From contig NZ_POVU01000001.1 of the NCBI RefSeq assembly GCF_003261585.1, positions 62,001 to 126,000 of the forward strand: DNA of 64,000 nt. The letters are read 5' to 3'. The translations under genes were made by a program, and so were the position numbers. The stretch comes from Acinetobacter sp. MB5. Its GTDB lineage: Bacteria > Pseudomonadota > Gammaproteobacteria > Pseudomonadales > Moraxellaceae. The notes under the pieces are model-generated. The model searched no databases, had not been told where the DNA came from, and saw only the letters and a program-made list of their open reading frames with translations. Positions 28,506-37,600 of this stretch are shown here, piece by piece. How positions within the stretch are numbered: the stretch's first letter is position 1; the number at the start of each line of letters is the position of its first letter.

Positions 28506-31500
28506 TTATTTTTTGTCTGAAATTACAAGCCCAAACTGCTCAGAATAAATCAATCGTTTATTTTCATCATATTCAGGTAGCATGATTTCCCCATAGCGTT
28601 TTGATAATTCTTCTATCTTTGCATCAATATCTTCATTTTCTTGCAATTGATCAACCGCCGTACGACATAAAATGTCGTAATAATTTCGATTTAACCATAG
28701 TCGTTGCTGCTCTATTTCATTTAACTTTAAGTATTCAATATGATAGAACCCTGCCCGATCAATATATTGCCCAAAATCATCTTTTAAACAAAATGTAAGC
28801 TTATTATTTTTCCATACTGCGAAAAGCTGAATATTGGGCGAACTTTGTCGAAACGGTGTAAATCGCTGTGGTAATGCTGTTAGAAACCAATACTGGGTTA
28901 ACCATGCATTTAAAGGCTTCGCCCCCAGTTTTTTATAACTGGTTAAAGCATCTGCCAACGCTGCATGTTCTAAATCAGCCAGTTTTTTTGTCGCTTGTAG
29001 CGGCTGATTTTCCTGAATACGCGGAATCGCATTAATTGCAAAATTGACATCACTACTATCGAGTAATTCAGTTAAATTTTTAGTCACTAGCTTAAATTTA
29101 TCGTTATTGATCTCAAAGCCTGGTTTCTCAAATGCTACTTTAGCGCCTTGAAGCCCTTTTAAGTTGTATTGCATCAGTGCAATATTGGGTTGCTGAATAT
29201 CTTGTTCTAACTTTCGATGCCGTAAAACTCGCCCAGCCAATTGAATAATCGAACGATAAGATGATGGCTCTATAATCGCCCAATCAAAATCATGATCTCG
29301 CCCAACTTCTTCCACAGGTGTCGCTACCAAAATAAAAATGACATTCTCGACATCTGTGCTGTCCAAATGCTGACGAATCACTTCATTTGAAAATGCAATA
29401 GGTTGTTCACCTTGTTTTTCTTTGCGTTTGAGTGCCTGATCTAAATGTCGCTCTTGTTCACTGCGTAATAGCATCACTTGTCGACTGTGGTATGCCATCA
29501 CACGTGGAGCTATTCCTTTTGACCATTCAGCATTCAGTAAATATCGAGTTAACCCAACACAAGGTTGGATATTGGCGACACGAATGACACCAAATGAAAC
29601 TTTCTTCCCTGTTTTTTGATCTAAGGTATGGTGTAATTGATGCAAATGTTCTGCTTGCTGCAACATTCTTTCAAAATATTGATTTTGTAAACTTTCATCA
29701 AGTTGCCGTTGCTCTTTTTCAGCCACTAAATCTGCACAATCCACAATATAAGCTTTATGTTTAATTATTTGTTTGACTAATGCATCGACTCGAAACTGGA
29801 CAAATTGATGATGTACCTGTTTATAAATTTCAATGCATTGTGCTTGGCTTGATAAAGGAATCATTTGAACTTGGGTTTTAAACTCATCCACCCACATGGC
29901 AACTGCATCAGTATTTTTTATTTTTTTAAATGCACAGTACAAAGCCCATCCTTGTTGATAAGCATTAAAAAAACCTTCAGCCAATGCAGGTGGAATAGTT
30001 GCTGAAGAAATCATGACTTTACGTCCAAGCATACCAGTCAAATGTACCAAGCGAGCAATCGCAATTAAATCTTGCCCGTTAAAATCATCAACTTCATCAA
30101 TCACCAAATCTGATGAAGATAACCGTAAACTTGGTAGAATATATTTTCCACCACGTTTAGTTTCTGTTGCAGCAATCATATGATCAATCGTGCAGGTTAA
30201 AACAGGTTTATATAAAAATGCCTTGTTTTTCTCTGCCTGATGCTGTGGAAATAAAGCATCTAAAAATTCAGCGTGTGGCATCGCCTCATAATTCAGCTCA
30301 TTTTCTAATAATTCTTCTAATGATTCTGAGCCAATTTCGTCTATTGCTATTTCTTCAGTTTCTTGGTTTTTATGATTTTGTGCATGTAATTCCTGTACAG
30401 CTTTAGAACCTACAAGAACTGCAAGCTCATCATTTTGCAAACCAATATCGTGACGATATGAGTCACCTGTTTGTAGGGTTAAGGTTCTTAAGCCTAAAGC
30501 CAAAATATAACGTAAAGAATCTGCATTTACGGAAAGTGCTTGCATGATTTTGGCATTGGCAATGGTTTTCCCTTTGCCTGTACTTGCCATATTGACAATG
30601 AACCAACCCTGTTTCTGTGCATCTTCATTCTTCTGAATAAACTGCTGAATTCCTTTAACAGCGTGATCTTGCCACTCAAAACCTAGTGGGCTTTTTTTCT
30701 TGAGTTTTTGAATATCATAGGCAAGTTCCATTTCATCGGCCAATCGACTTAAGGACTGTGCGACGCGCATCGCTTTTTCACTGACCCGAACCAAATGCTC
30801 ATCCAAATACTGTTTGGCTTTTTTGGTTTTAGGATCAGTATTTGCAATTAAACTCAACGACGTTGTCCAAGTTTTATCTGCATCACAGGATGAATAGTAA
30901 TGATCGCCCAACATCAAACATAAACGTGCATGGTGCAAAATGACTCGCCAACAGCCATCTTCAAAAATTATCCGATTGTTATGTGTTTCTTGTAATAAAC
31001 GAGCCGACCACTTCTGAATCTGTTTCATCCAGTGTTTAGATTGACTCAATAAGCCTTGCTCAAATTCAAAACACTGCTTTAATCGACGTTGATAGTCTTG
31101 TTCATCAAACTTATTTTGATACCCCCAACCTACCTCAATATACTCAAATAAATCAGATCTGTTTTGCATAGGTTCGGCACTAAAACCACTTCGTTGTTTT
31201 TCATCTTTTAAGTCGGGTAAACGATGATGCGATACGATTAGCCATGCCACCAATTGAGCAAATGGTGGTAGCTGTTCTAAAGCCTTCGCTTGGTCTGTAT
31301 GTTTTAAAATGATGTTCTTTAATATTTCTTCATCCCAAGTGTTTTCAATTAAAAGATTGAGCCAACCTTCATCCGTTTGCTGATTTCCCGATGATTTCAC
31401 CAAGGCATTGAGTAATAAACAGGAAATCCATTCATGTCGAATAGGATCACCTTTATGACTATTTCTACTTTTAGCATCTAATTTTTCTTGAAATAAAACT

Positions 31501-31886
31501 GTCGCCTTACCCCAATCATGTAAAAGTGCAGACACTGCTACTAACGCTTTTATCAGGGGTAAATAATGCCAATCATTTTCCCATTTATTTTGATCTAATT
31601 TTTTTTGCGTCGTATTCACAGGAACAATGCCCTGTGCATTAAACTTATTTCGATTGCCCACAATCCAGAGCAGCTCACTACGACGTCTACCACGAATCCA
31701 GTGACAACTCACTGCGGTACTTTTGGTCACGGTTTTACGCAGCAGTTTTTTAACTGCAATTAGCCCCTCTTCGGTAATGACTGTTTGCCATGTGTTATCT
31801 CCAATTCGGTCAGCAAAGGCATCCAACACACGGCGAGTACGCGGAATCGCTTTCTTTTCACATTGAGAAATAAACGTGACAATCAT
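28506..31886 (-). CDS. cas3: Cas2-Cas3 fusion, nuclease-helicase of type I-F
   Basis: A 1126-residue fusion, diagnostic of type I-F. Residues about 1-90 are the Cas2 domain (MIVTFISQCEKKAIPRTRRV) used in spacer integration with Cas1. Then the Cas3 HD nuclease, with HD at about 123 (SALLHDWGKATVLF); the helicase with Walker A STGKGKT at about 435-441, Walker B DEVD at about 597-600, SSATIPP, and motif VI QLAGRVLRHR. All key residues look intact. ATG at 31886 is used, with AGGA nine bases upstream; the frame to 31943 adds no Cas2 sequence. Between it and cas1, unlike the usual adjacent pair, lie a DUF2188 gene and a degenerate mini-CRISPR. Confidence 0.96.
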   Translation of the reverse strand: MIVTFISQCEKKAIPRTRRVLDAFADRIGDNTWQTVITEEGLIAVKKLLRKTVTKSTAVSCHWIRGRRRSELLWIVGNRNKFNAQGIVPVNTTQKKLDQNKWENDWHYLPLIKALVAVSALLHDWGKATVLFQEKLDAKSRNSHKGDPIRHEWISCLLLNALVKSSGNQQTDEGWLNLLIENTWDEEILKNIILKHTDQAKALEQLPPFAQLVAWLIVSHHRLPDLKDEKQRSGFSAEPMQNRSDLFEYIEVGWGYQNKFDEQDYQRRLKQCFEFEQGLLSQSKHWMKQIQKWSARLLQETHNNRIIFEDGCWRVILHHARLCLMLGDHYYSSCDADKTWTTSLSLIANTDPKTKKAKQYLDEHLVRVSEKAMRVAQSLSRLADEMELAYDIQKLKKKSPLGFEWQDHAVKGIQQFIQKNEDAQKQGWFIVNMASTGKGKTIANAKIMQALSVNADSLRYILALGLRTLTLQTGDSYRHDIGLQNDELAVLVGSKAVQELHAQNHKNQETEEIAIDEIGSESLEELLENELNYEAMPHAEFLDALFPQHQAEKNKAFLYKPVLTCTIDHMIAATETKRGGKYILPSLRLSSSDLVIDEVDDFNGQDLIAIARLVHLTGMLGRKVMISSATIPPALAEGFFNAYQQGWALYCAFKKIKNTDAVAMWVDEFKTQVQMIPLSSQAQCIEIYKQVHHQFVQFRVDALVKQIIKHKAYIVDCADLVAEKEQRQLDESLQNQYFERMLQQAEHLHQLHHTLDQKTGKKVSFGVIRVANIQPCVGLTRYLLNAEWSKGIAPRVMAYHSRQVMLLRSEQERHLDQALKRKEKQGEQPIAFSNEVIRQHLDSTDVENVIFILVATPVEEVGRDHDFDWAIIEPSSYRSIIQLAGRVLRHRKLEQDIQQPNIALMQYNLKGLQGAKVAFEKPGFEINNDKFKLVTKNLTELLDSSDVNFAINAIPRIQENQPLQATKKLADLEHAALADALTSYKKLGAKPLNAWLTQYWFLTALPQRFTPFRQSSPNIQLFAVWKNNKLTFCLKDDFGQYIDRAGFYHIEYLKLNEIEQQRLWLNRNYYDILCRTAVDQLQENEDIDAKIEELSKRYGEIMLPEYDENKRLIYSEQFGLVISDKK

Positions 31887-31950
31887 TATTATTATCCTAA
31901 TTTGAAATAAGTTGTGTTGAACCATTCTCAAATAATTCAACATAAGATTT

Positions 31951-32032
31951 TAATTAAGCTGCCTATATGGCAGTAGATATATCTATTAAAAGGAATACTT
32001 TATATTTCTAAGCTACTTATAAAACCAAGCAG
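31951..32032 (-). ncRNA. Degenerate two-repeat mini-CRISPR (CreA/CreR-like crRNA-like RNA)
   Basis: Read on the minus strand from 32032: a diverged repeat (17 of 28 positions by eye) that still folds as CTGCTT, eight-base loop, AAGTAG and ends in the intact 8-base handle CTTAGAAA (32012-32005); then a spacer of 26 to 30 bases (from 32004 down); then a second repeat with an intact ACTGCC-ATATA-GGCAG hairpin (31974-31959) and a lost tail. Cas6f should cut after both hairpins and release a short crRNA. Starts two bases after the DUF2188 stop. The spacer matches 24 of 30 bases of 32351-32380 beside a CC PAM. Degenerate crRNA-like genes of this form (CreA, CreR) are known regulators of toxins or cas genes in other type I systems. 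Confidence 0.75.
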
Positions 32033-32033
32033 A

Positions 32034-32261
32034 TTAACCCTTAGGTGGATATGGATCATTTCCATGACTATCTTTTCCTGAAATTTTGCCATCCTTGTTA
32101 TGAATGACTAATTCTGTCTTTTGATTTTGACTAATTGCTCTAGCTCTATCTGTAGCCTCTTTTTTAGTATCAAAATGCCCAGAGGAACGCTGTCCTCCAC
32201 TTTGTTTTACATCCCAGCCACCATCTTTATTCGGCACAACATGTGTTGATTTATTAGTCAT
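32034..32261 (-). CDS. DUF2188 domain protein inside the cas locus
   Basis: A 75-residue soluble protein made almost wholly of a DUF2188 domain: THVVPNKDGGWDVKQSGG, a helix FDTKKEATDRARAISQ, then ELVIHNKDGKISGKDSHG and NDPYPPKG. DUF2188 proteins are small, widespread and without known function. AGGTGA stands eight bases before the ATG. It splits cas1 from cas2-3, which normally adjoin in type I-F loci, and is followed at once by the crRNA-like gene whose spacer matches the promoter region of this gene. It is therefore the prime candidate for a gene repressed by the Cascade-crRNA complex, either as a toxin-like cargo or as a leader gene for cas2-3 expression. Both are inference. Confidence 0.8.
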   Translation of the reverse strand: MTNKSTHVVPNKDGGWDVKQSGGQRSSGHFDTKKEATDRARAISQNQKTELVIHNKDGKISGKDSHGNDPYPPKG

Positions 32262-32341
32262 AAGTTAGATCACCTATAAAAAAATTAGAACCAAATGAGT
32301 AAAAAACACTCAGTTTATGACTGTAAAATAACCTATAAATA

Positions 32342-32380
32342 AAATCAACCTATAAAGTTTTACTTTTAATAAGTAAATTT
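32342..32380 (-). promoter_or_regulatory. Putative promoter overlapped by crRNA-like target site
   Basis: Plus strand: CC (32349-32350) then 30 bases matching the mini-CRISPR spacer at all but positions 9, 12, 22, 23, 26 and 29, so the 8-base seed is perfect. Minus strand: TTTACT (32377-32372), 17 bases, TATAGG (32354-32349) is a weak sigma70 promoter wholly inside the site; TTGATT with TACAGT follows 3' of it. The site overlaps the last four sense codons and the stop of cas1. Confidence 0.65.
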
Positions 32381-33310
32381 TGAATTTTCCTTCACCTGAT
32401 CAAACATAAAGTCTAAGCATTTATGCTCGGTAAACTTCTGCAAAATCTGCTGACGAAACTCTTGTTCTGTCATTTTTTCTTTGGCACAGATAAATGCCCA
32501 CGGCAGCACAATCGCATCTTTAATTAAGTCCGCAACATCAAATACCAAAGCACCACGGCGGGTTTTGCCATGCATCACCGCAAAGCTATGCGAAATCCCC
32601 AGTACCCAAAGCGTGATCGCCGCCAACCCATAAGCCAAATAATTACCATGATTAAGAAAATCATTGGCCAAGTCGCCTTGTTCAGGATTACGCTCAAAAC
32701 CGAGTTTGCAACGTGTCGCAGCTACTTTGTACAGTTGCTTGGTGGTCTGAGCTTCAACAAGCAACAAGTCACCGACTTTTTCCTGATGTGGAATTTTCTT
32801 TTGAAACTGAGCAAGGGCTTGTTCGATATCAAGATCGTCGAGGTAAAACCCTTCTGCTTGTAGCTCTCGGTCTTTTGCCCAAATTTTTCGAATAAATTCG
32901 ATACGAGCGAACTGAAACTGTTTTGCGACTTGTAAGCGTTTCGCTTCATCAAACCAAAACTGCATCCAACCTTGCATATACTCCGTTGGGCGATATTCAC
33001 TTTGTGGTGTCATCCATTCAATTTCACAGCCCATAAATAAAGGTGTTCCACCACCGCCTGTAAAACCCACCAAAACACCTGCACTGGCAAGCATCCGCAT
33101 GGCAGCTTGAGTAATTGAAGTGCCTGTACCCAGTAAAATCACTGTCGTGTTAGCAATCGGAATATTCCAATATTGATTTTCATTTTTAGCTTCAGTCAGG
33201 TAAAGCACCCGACCATCTTTTTGCATAACACGCGCATGTTCAAGGTAATAGACATTTGCACGTTTCGAATGAAGAATTGCTTTTAAGTCTGATGGATTCA
33301 GTTGTTCCAT
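32366..33310 (-). CDS. cas1: CRISPR integrase Cas1, type I-F
   Basis: A 314-residue metal-dependent integrase that inserts new spacers with the Cas2 domain of Cas2-3. Seen: start LNPSDLKAILHSKRANVYYLEH as MEQLNPSDLKAIL..., the strand TTVILLGTGTSITQAAM, GVLVGFTGGGGTPLFM, and the catalytic triad region with Glu in LLVEAQTTKQLYK, His in GISHSFAVMHGKTRRG and Asp in LVFDVADLIKDA. First gene of the cas cluster. Its 3' end overlaps the target site of the crRNA-like RNA, so a bound complex could also affect read-through from cas1 into the downstream genes. The 225 bases upstream hold its promoter region and an sRNA-like element. Confidence 0.96.
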   Translation of the reverse strand: MEQLNPSDLKAILHSKRANVYYLEHARVMQKDGRVLYLTEAKNENQYWNIPIANTTVILLGTGTSITQAAMRMLASAGVLVGFTGGGGTPLFMGCEIEWMTPQSEYRPTEYMQGWMQFWFDEAKRLQVAKQFQFARIEFIRKIWAKDRELQAEGFYLDDLDIEQALAQFQKKIPHQEKVGDLLLVEAQTTKQLYKVAATRCKLGFERNPEQGDLANDFLNHGNYLAYGLAAITLWVLGISHSFAVMHGKTRRGALVFDVADLIKDAIVLPWAFICAKEKMTEQEFRQQILQKFTEHKCLDFMFDQVKENSKFTY

Positions 33311-33499
33311 TTATATTTTATCTTTTTAATAGGTTGTGAATTAGATTCTATGCAACCCTCATCATAAAGAAAACCTCTTCTCATTTTAAAGCGACACTCA
33401 ATGACGCTATCTTGTATGGATCTAGCATTAAAATTTTAAGTTTAATATTTTCTTCACGGTCCTGACCAACGCTGCTCCAGAGGGATCACCCATAAAACA

Positions 33500-33522
33500 A
33501 GCCCAACGAGTGGGCTTTTTTT
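33500..33522 (+). terminator. Plus-strand terminator, possibly of a small RNA
   Basis: AGCCCA, five-base loop, TGGGCT and seven T on the plus strand. No plus-strand protein gene precedes it (cas1 and the FabH-like gene are both on the minus strand). The preceding bases 33440-33499 could be a short RNA; the hairpin may also end the FabH-like transcript on the minus strand, though the T-run there is poorer. Confidence 0.55.
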
Positions 33523-33535
33523 GCAAGGCATTCAA

Positions 33536-34639
33536 CTAAGCAACTTTTCTGAGCAAGACTGTCCCGACCGAATAACCTGCACCAAATGAACTTAAAATTG
33601 CATATTGACCCTCACCAACTTCATGTGCCGTTTTATGCATGGCAATAATCACGCCTGCTGAAGAAGTATTGGCAAATTCATCTAAAATAATCGGGGCACG
33701 TTCAGCTTCTGCCTGTTTACCCGCGACATATTTCAAAATCAGTTCATTCATGTTGGCATTGGCTTGGTGTAACCAAAAGCGTTTTACTTGATCGGCAACC
33801 AACTGGTTTTTCTCAAGTTGCTGATTAATCATCTGCGCGACCAATGGACAGACTTCTTTAAATACCTTACGTCCATCTTGATTAAACAACAAAGCATCGC
33901 CAAAGGCATCTTCACAACGGTTTAAAAAGCCAAAGTTATTACGGATATTGTTCGAAAACTGGGTTTGCAAACTTAAATCCACCAGTTCAAAACCTGCTTT
34001 GTCCGAACTTTCTTCGATAATGGTCGCAGTCGCCACATCACCAAAAATAAAATGACAATCGCGTGATTTAAAGTTGAGATGTGCCGAAGTAATTTCAACA
34101 TTCACCATCAAGACACGGCGCGCACCTGCCTGAATGGCATCATGCGCCTGTTTCAAACCAAAAGTCGCTGAAGAACACGCCACATTCATATCATAGGCAT
34201 AGCCTTTGATGCCCAATGCCGACTGAATCTCAATTGACACCGCAGGGTAAGCACGCTGCATGTTGGAACATGCCAAGATCACCACATCAATCTCGTCAGC
34301 CGTGACACCCGCTTGCTGCATGGCCTGTTTGGCCGCAATAACGCCCCACTCCGCTTGTAATGACAATTCATCATTACTGCGTTCAGCCAAACGTGGATAC
34401 ATACGGTCGATATCTAAAATGCCAGATTTTTCGACCACATAACGGCTTTTAATGCCCGATGCTTTTTCAATAAACTCTGCACTTGAGCCATGCAGTTCTA
34501 CACGTTCACCTGCGGCAATTTGCTCAGCATGGGCTTGGTTGTAGCGTTCTACATAAGCATTCAAGCTTGCGACCAGTTCCTGATTACTGATTGCTTCGGC
34601 TGGATGAAATAACCCTGTCCCTGTAATACGAATGCTCAT
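33536..34639 (-). CDS. Beta-ketoacyl-ACP synthase III family protein
   Basis: A 367-residue thiolase-fold enzyme of the FabH family, which starts fatty acid synthesis by condensing an acyl-CoA with malonyl-ACP. The Cys-His-Asn triad is visible: [20 protein letters not shown] and [12 protein letters not shown]. It is longer than E. coli FabH (317) because of an N-terminal insertion ([20 protein letters not shown]). This long form is common in Acinetobacter and may be the main FabH or a FabY-like substitute; the symbol is left open. It starts 30 bases after hrpA on the same strand and may share its transcript. Confidence 0.85.
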   Translation of the reverse strand: MSIRITGTGLFHPAEAISNQELVASLNAYVERYNQAHAEQIAAGERVELHGSSAEFIEKASGIKSRYVVEKSGILDIDRMYPRLAERSNDELSLQAEWGVIAAKQAMQQAGVTADEIDVVILACSNMQRAYPAVSIEIQSALGIKGYAYDMNVACSSATFGLKQAHDAIQAGARRVLMVNVEITSAHLNFKSRDCHFIFGDVATATIIEESSDKAGFELVDLSLQTQFSNNIRNNFGFLNRCEDAFGDALLFNQDGRKVFKEVCPLVAQMINQQLEKNQLVADQVKRFWLHQANANMNELILKYVAGKQAEAERAPIILDEFANTSSAGVIIAMHKTAHEVGEGQYAILSSFGAGYSVGTVLLRKVA

Positions 34640-34669
34640 GTCAAATTCCTCAATTATTCAAAAATCAAA

Positions 34670-37600
34670 TCAAAGACCCAACTGTTGCCAGTGTTTTTGC
34701 AAACGATTTTCAGAAATAGGCATCTTGGTTTTCATGGGCTGCGAAAATAATGAAATTCGCTGCTCTTCGACCATGGTGTACAATTCTCGCAATCTTGGGT
34801 CATTTTTATATTTGAATAATTTTTCCATCCAAGCATCGATCTGATCAATGGCAGCAGTATCTCTTTGCAAGTTATTTGGTAGACGCTCCAGTCGCATCAT
34901 GAGTGCCTTCAAATAGCGTGGGAACTCTTGCCATAAGCTCAAAGGTTGTGTATAGACAAAATTATCCAGTTGCATCAAGTCTAACTGGTCTTCAATATCA
35001 TCCATATTCTTGCCAAAAATGCTTTGATCAAGCGTAAGTAATTGACGGCGAATGTTTTGCCACGGAATAAGAACGTCATTGAGCACGCTTAAGATGTGCT
35101 GACCATGCGTCAAAAATTGTTTTTTCACCTGAGCCAGCAATTCTGCAAATGCATTGGCATCGACTGGCAATTCATTAATTGCTTCATCCAGAGTGGCATA
35201 AATCAACATTTGTTCCAGTTTGGCTTTATCACCGAGTGGCGAATATGCCAAAGCCAGTGGCTTGGAAATCTGTTTTTTCAACTGACGAATCGCATCGCCC
35301 AATTGTAAATGAATCAGACGAATCACCCCTTGCTTATGCTGATGCATCGCTTCAGCCTGATCATTAAAGGTCTGAATCACCACACCCGATTCATCTTTGG
35401 CATCTAGTTTAGAAAAAGCTTTGGTCGGAACCAGTGCCTGAAACTGCTTGACCACCACGCCCGTAACTTTCTGAGCCGCTTCAAACACAAATTGCTCAGG
35501 GAAAGTTTGGAACTCCCCTTTAGACTGCTTGACTGGTCGATGGGTTTCAGTACGACAACGCGCCTTAAGTTCAGACAGATCACGTCCTTTTTCAATGGTG
35601 CGACCTTTTTCATCCACCACCACAATAAATGGGATGAGGTACGGATCAACACGCTCAAATGAAAAATCTTTTTCAGTGATTTGCTCGCCACGTAGCGCAA
35701 ATGCCAAATACTTAAAAATATGCTCACGTAAATGCACCGCATCTACACCACTCAGCAATTTTTTAGCGGTATCTGGAATCGGCACGATATTACGGCGTTT
35801 ATCTTTTGGCAAAGCTTTCAGTAAAGCTTCGATCAAATCCAGACGCCAACCCGGAATTCCCCACGACCAGATATTTTCATCGACCTGCGGCAAGGCTTGT
35901 ACGGGAATTTTGACTGTTGCCCCATCCTGATCATGACTTGGGTCAAAACGGTAACTGGTCGCAAGACGTAGCTCGCCATTGTGCAGATAATCAGGGAATT
36001 GCTGTGTGGTTGGACGGTCACTTTGCCAAAGTGCATCATCTTCTACAAACAAATAACGTGGCTGTTTCGGTTCAACCGTTGCACGCCAGTCTTCAAAAGT
36101 ACGACGGCTGGCAATGTCCTCAGGCACTCGCGCTGCATAGAACTGGTAAATGGTTTCTTCATCCACCACCAAATCGCGACGGCGCAATTTATCTTCAACG
36201 CGCTCGACTTCTTCAAGTTTCAGTAAATTGTGCTTTAAGAATGGTGGTGTAATCCCCAATTGACCTGTTGTTAAAGCATCACGCAGGAAAATTTCATGCG
36301 CAGCCGCATGATCCACTTTTTCAAAATTAATCTGGCGTTTTGGCTCAATAATCAAACCAAACAATGAAATTTGTGCATAGGCATTCACAATGCCTGACTT
36401 CTTCGACCAATGCGGCTCAAAGTAGTGGTATTTCAGCAAATCACGCGCGGCAAGCAAAATCCATTCAGGATCAATCTTCGCCAAGGTACGCAAATACACC
36501 TGCGAGGTTTCGACCATTTCAAAGGCCATCACCCACGATGCACCTGCTTTATGCAGACTACTGGCAGGGAAAATTCGGGCTTTTTGCTGGCGTACTGCCA
36601 TATAAACATTACGTTCATCGGTTTTATTGGCAATAAACGATAACAATCCTGTCAATAAAGCACGATGCAGATTTTCATAACTGGCAGGCTTGTCATTCCA
36701 TGACAGTTTTAAACCTTCTGCAAGTTCAACCAACTGCTGATGGGTTTGTCGCCATTCACGTAAACGCAACCAACTTAGAAAATGCTGACGAGCGAAGTTA
36801 CGACGTTTGTTTTCCGTCATTGCTTCGCGATTGCTTTGTAGCGTGTCCCAAAGTTTCAAATAAAATAGAAAATCAGAATCTGCTTCTTTAAATAACGCAT
36901 GTTTCTGATCCGCTTGGGTTTGTTTATCGGCAGGACGTTCCCGTGGATCTTGCACCGCCAGTGCACTGACTACCACCAGAATTTCTTTGAGCACACCAAA
37001 ATGCGAACCTGCAACAATCATACGTGCCAGACGTGGGTCGATTGGCATTTTTGCCATCATTTGCCCGACTTTGGTCAGAGAATCTCCCCCAACCCCTCTT
37101 TTAGAAAGTGGGGCTTGTTCAAGTCCTCCTTGTTCAAAGGAGGATTTAGGAGGATTCTTCTCTGTCAGTGCCCCCAATTCCACCAATAATTTACGCCCAT
37201 CATTCACTAAACGATGATCAGGTGGTTCAATAAAATCAAAGTCTTCAAGGTTTCCCAATCCTAAACTTTGCATCTGTAAAATCACCGATGCCAAGTTGGT
37301 TCGTTTAATCTCAGGTTCGGTAAATTCTGGACGACTTTGGAAATCTTCTTCGCTATATAAACGAATACAGACACCCGCCGCAATACGACCACAACGACCT
37401 TTACGCTGATTGGCTGCCGCTTGTGACACCGCTTCAATTGGTAAACGCTGTACGCGTGAACGATAGCTATAACGCGAAATACGTGCAAAACCACTGTCAA
37501 TGACGTAGCGAATATTCGGTACAGTCAGTGCAGTTTCAGCGACGTTGGTGGCAATAATAATACGTCGACCTGCCCCACCGGGATTAAAAATCCTTTGCTG

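Noticed and set aside
32262..32350. A hidden mini-ORF toxin with rare codons, as in archaeal CreT
   Set aside because: No ATG with ribosome site was found on the minus strand here before the DUF2188 start; only weak GTG/TTG frames exist.
33500..33522. Third CRISPR-like repeat or second mini-array near cas1
   Set aside because: The hairpin AGCCCA/TGGGCT does not match the repeat stem and has a T-run; it is a terminator.
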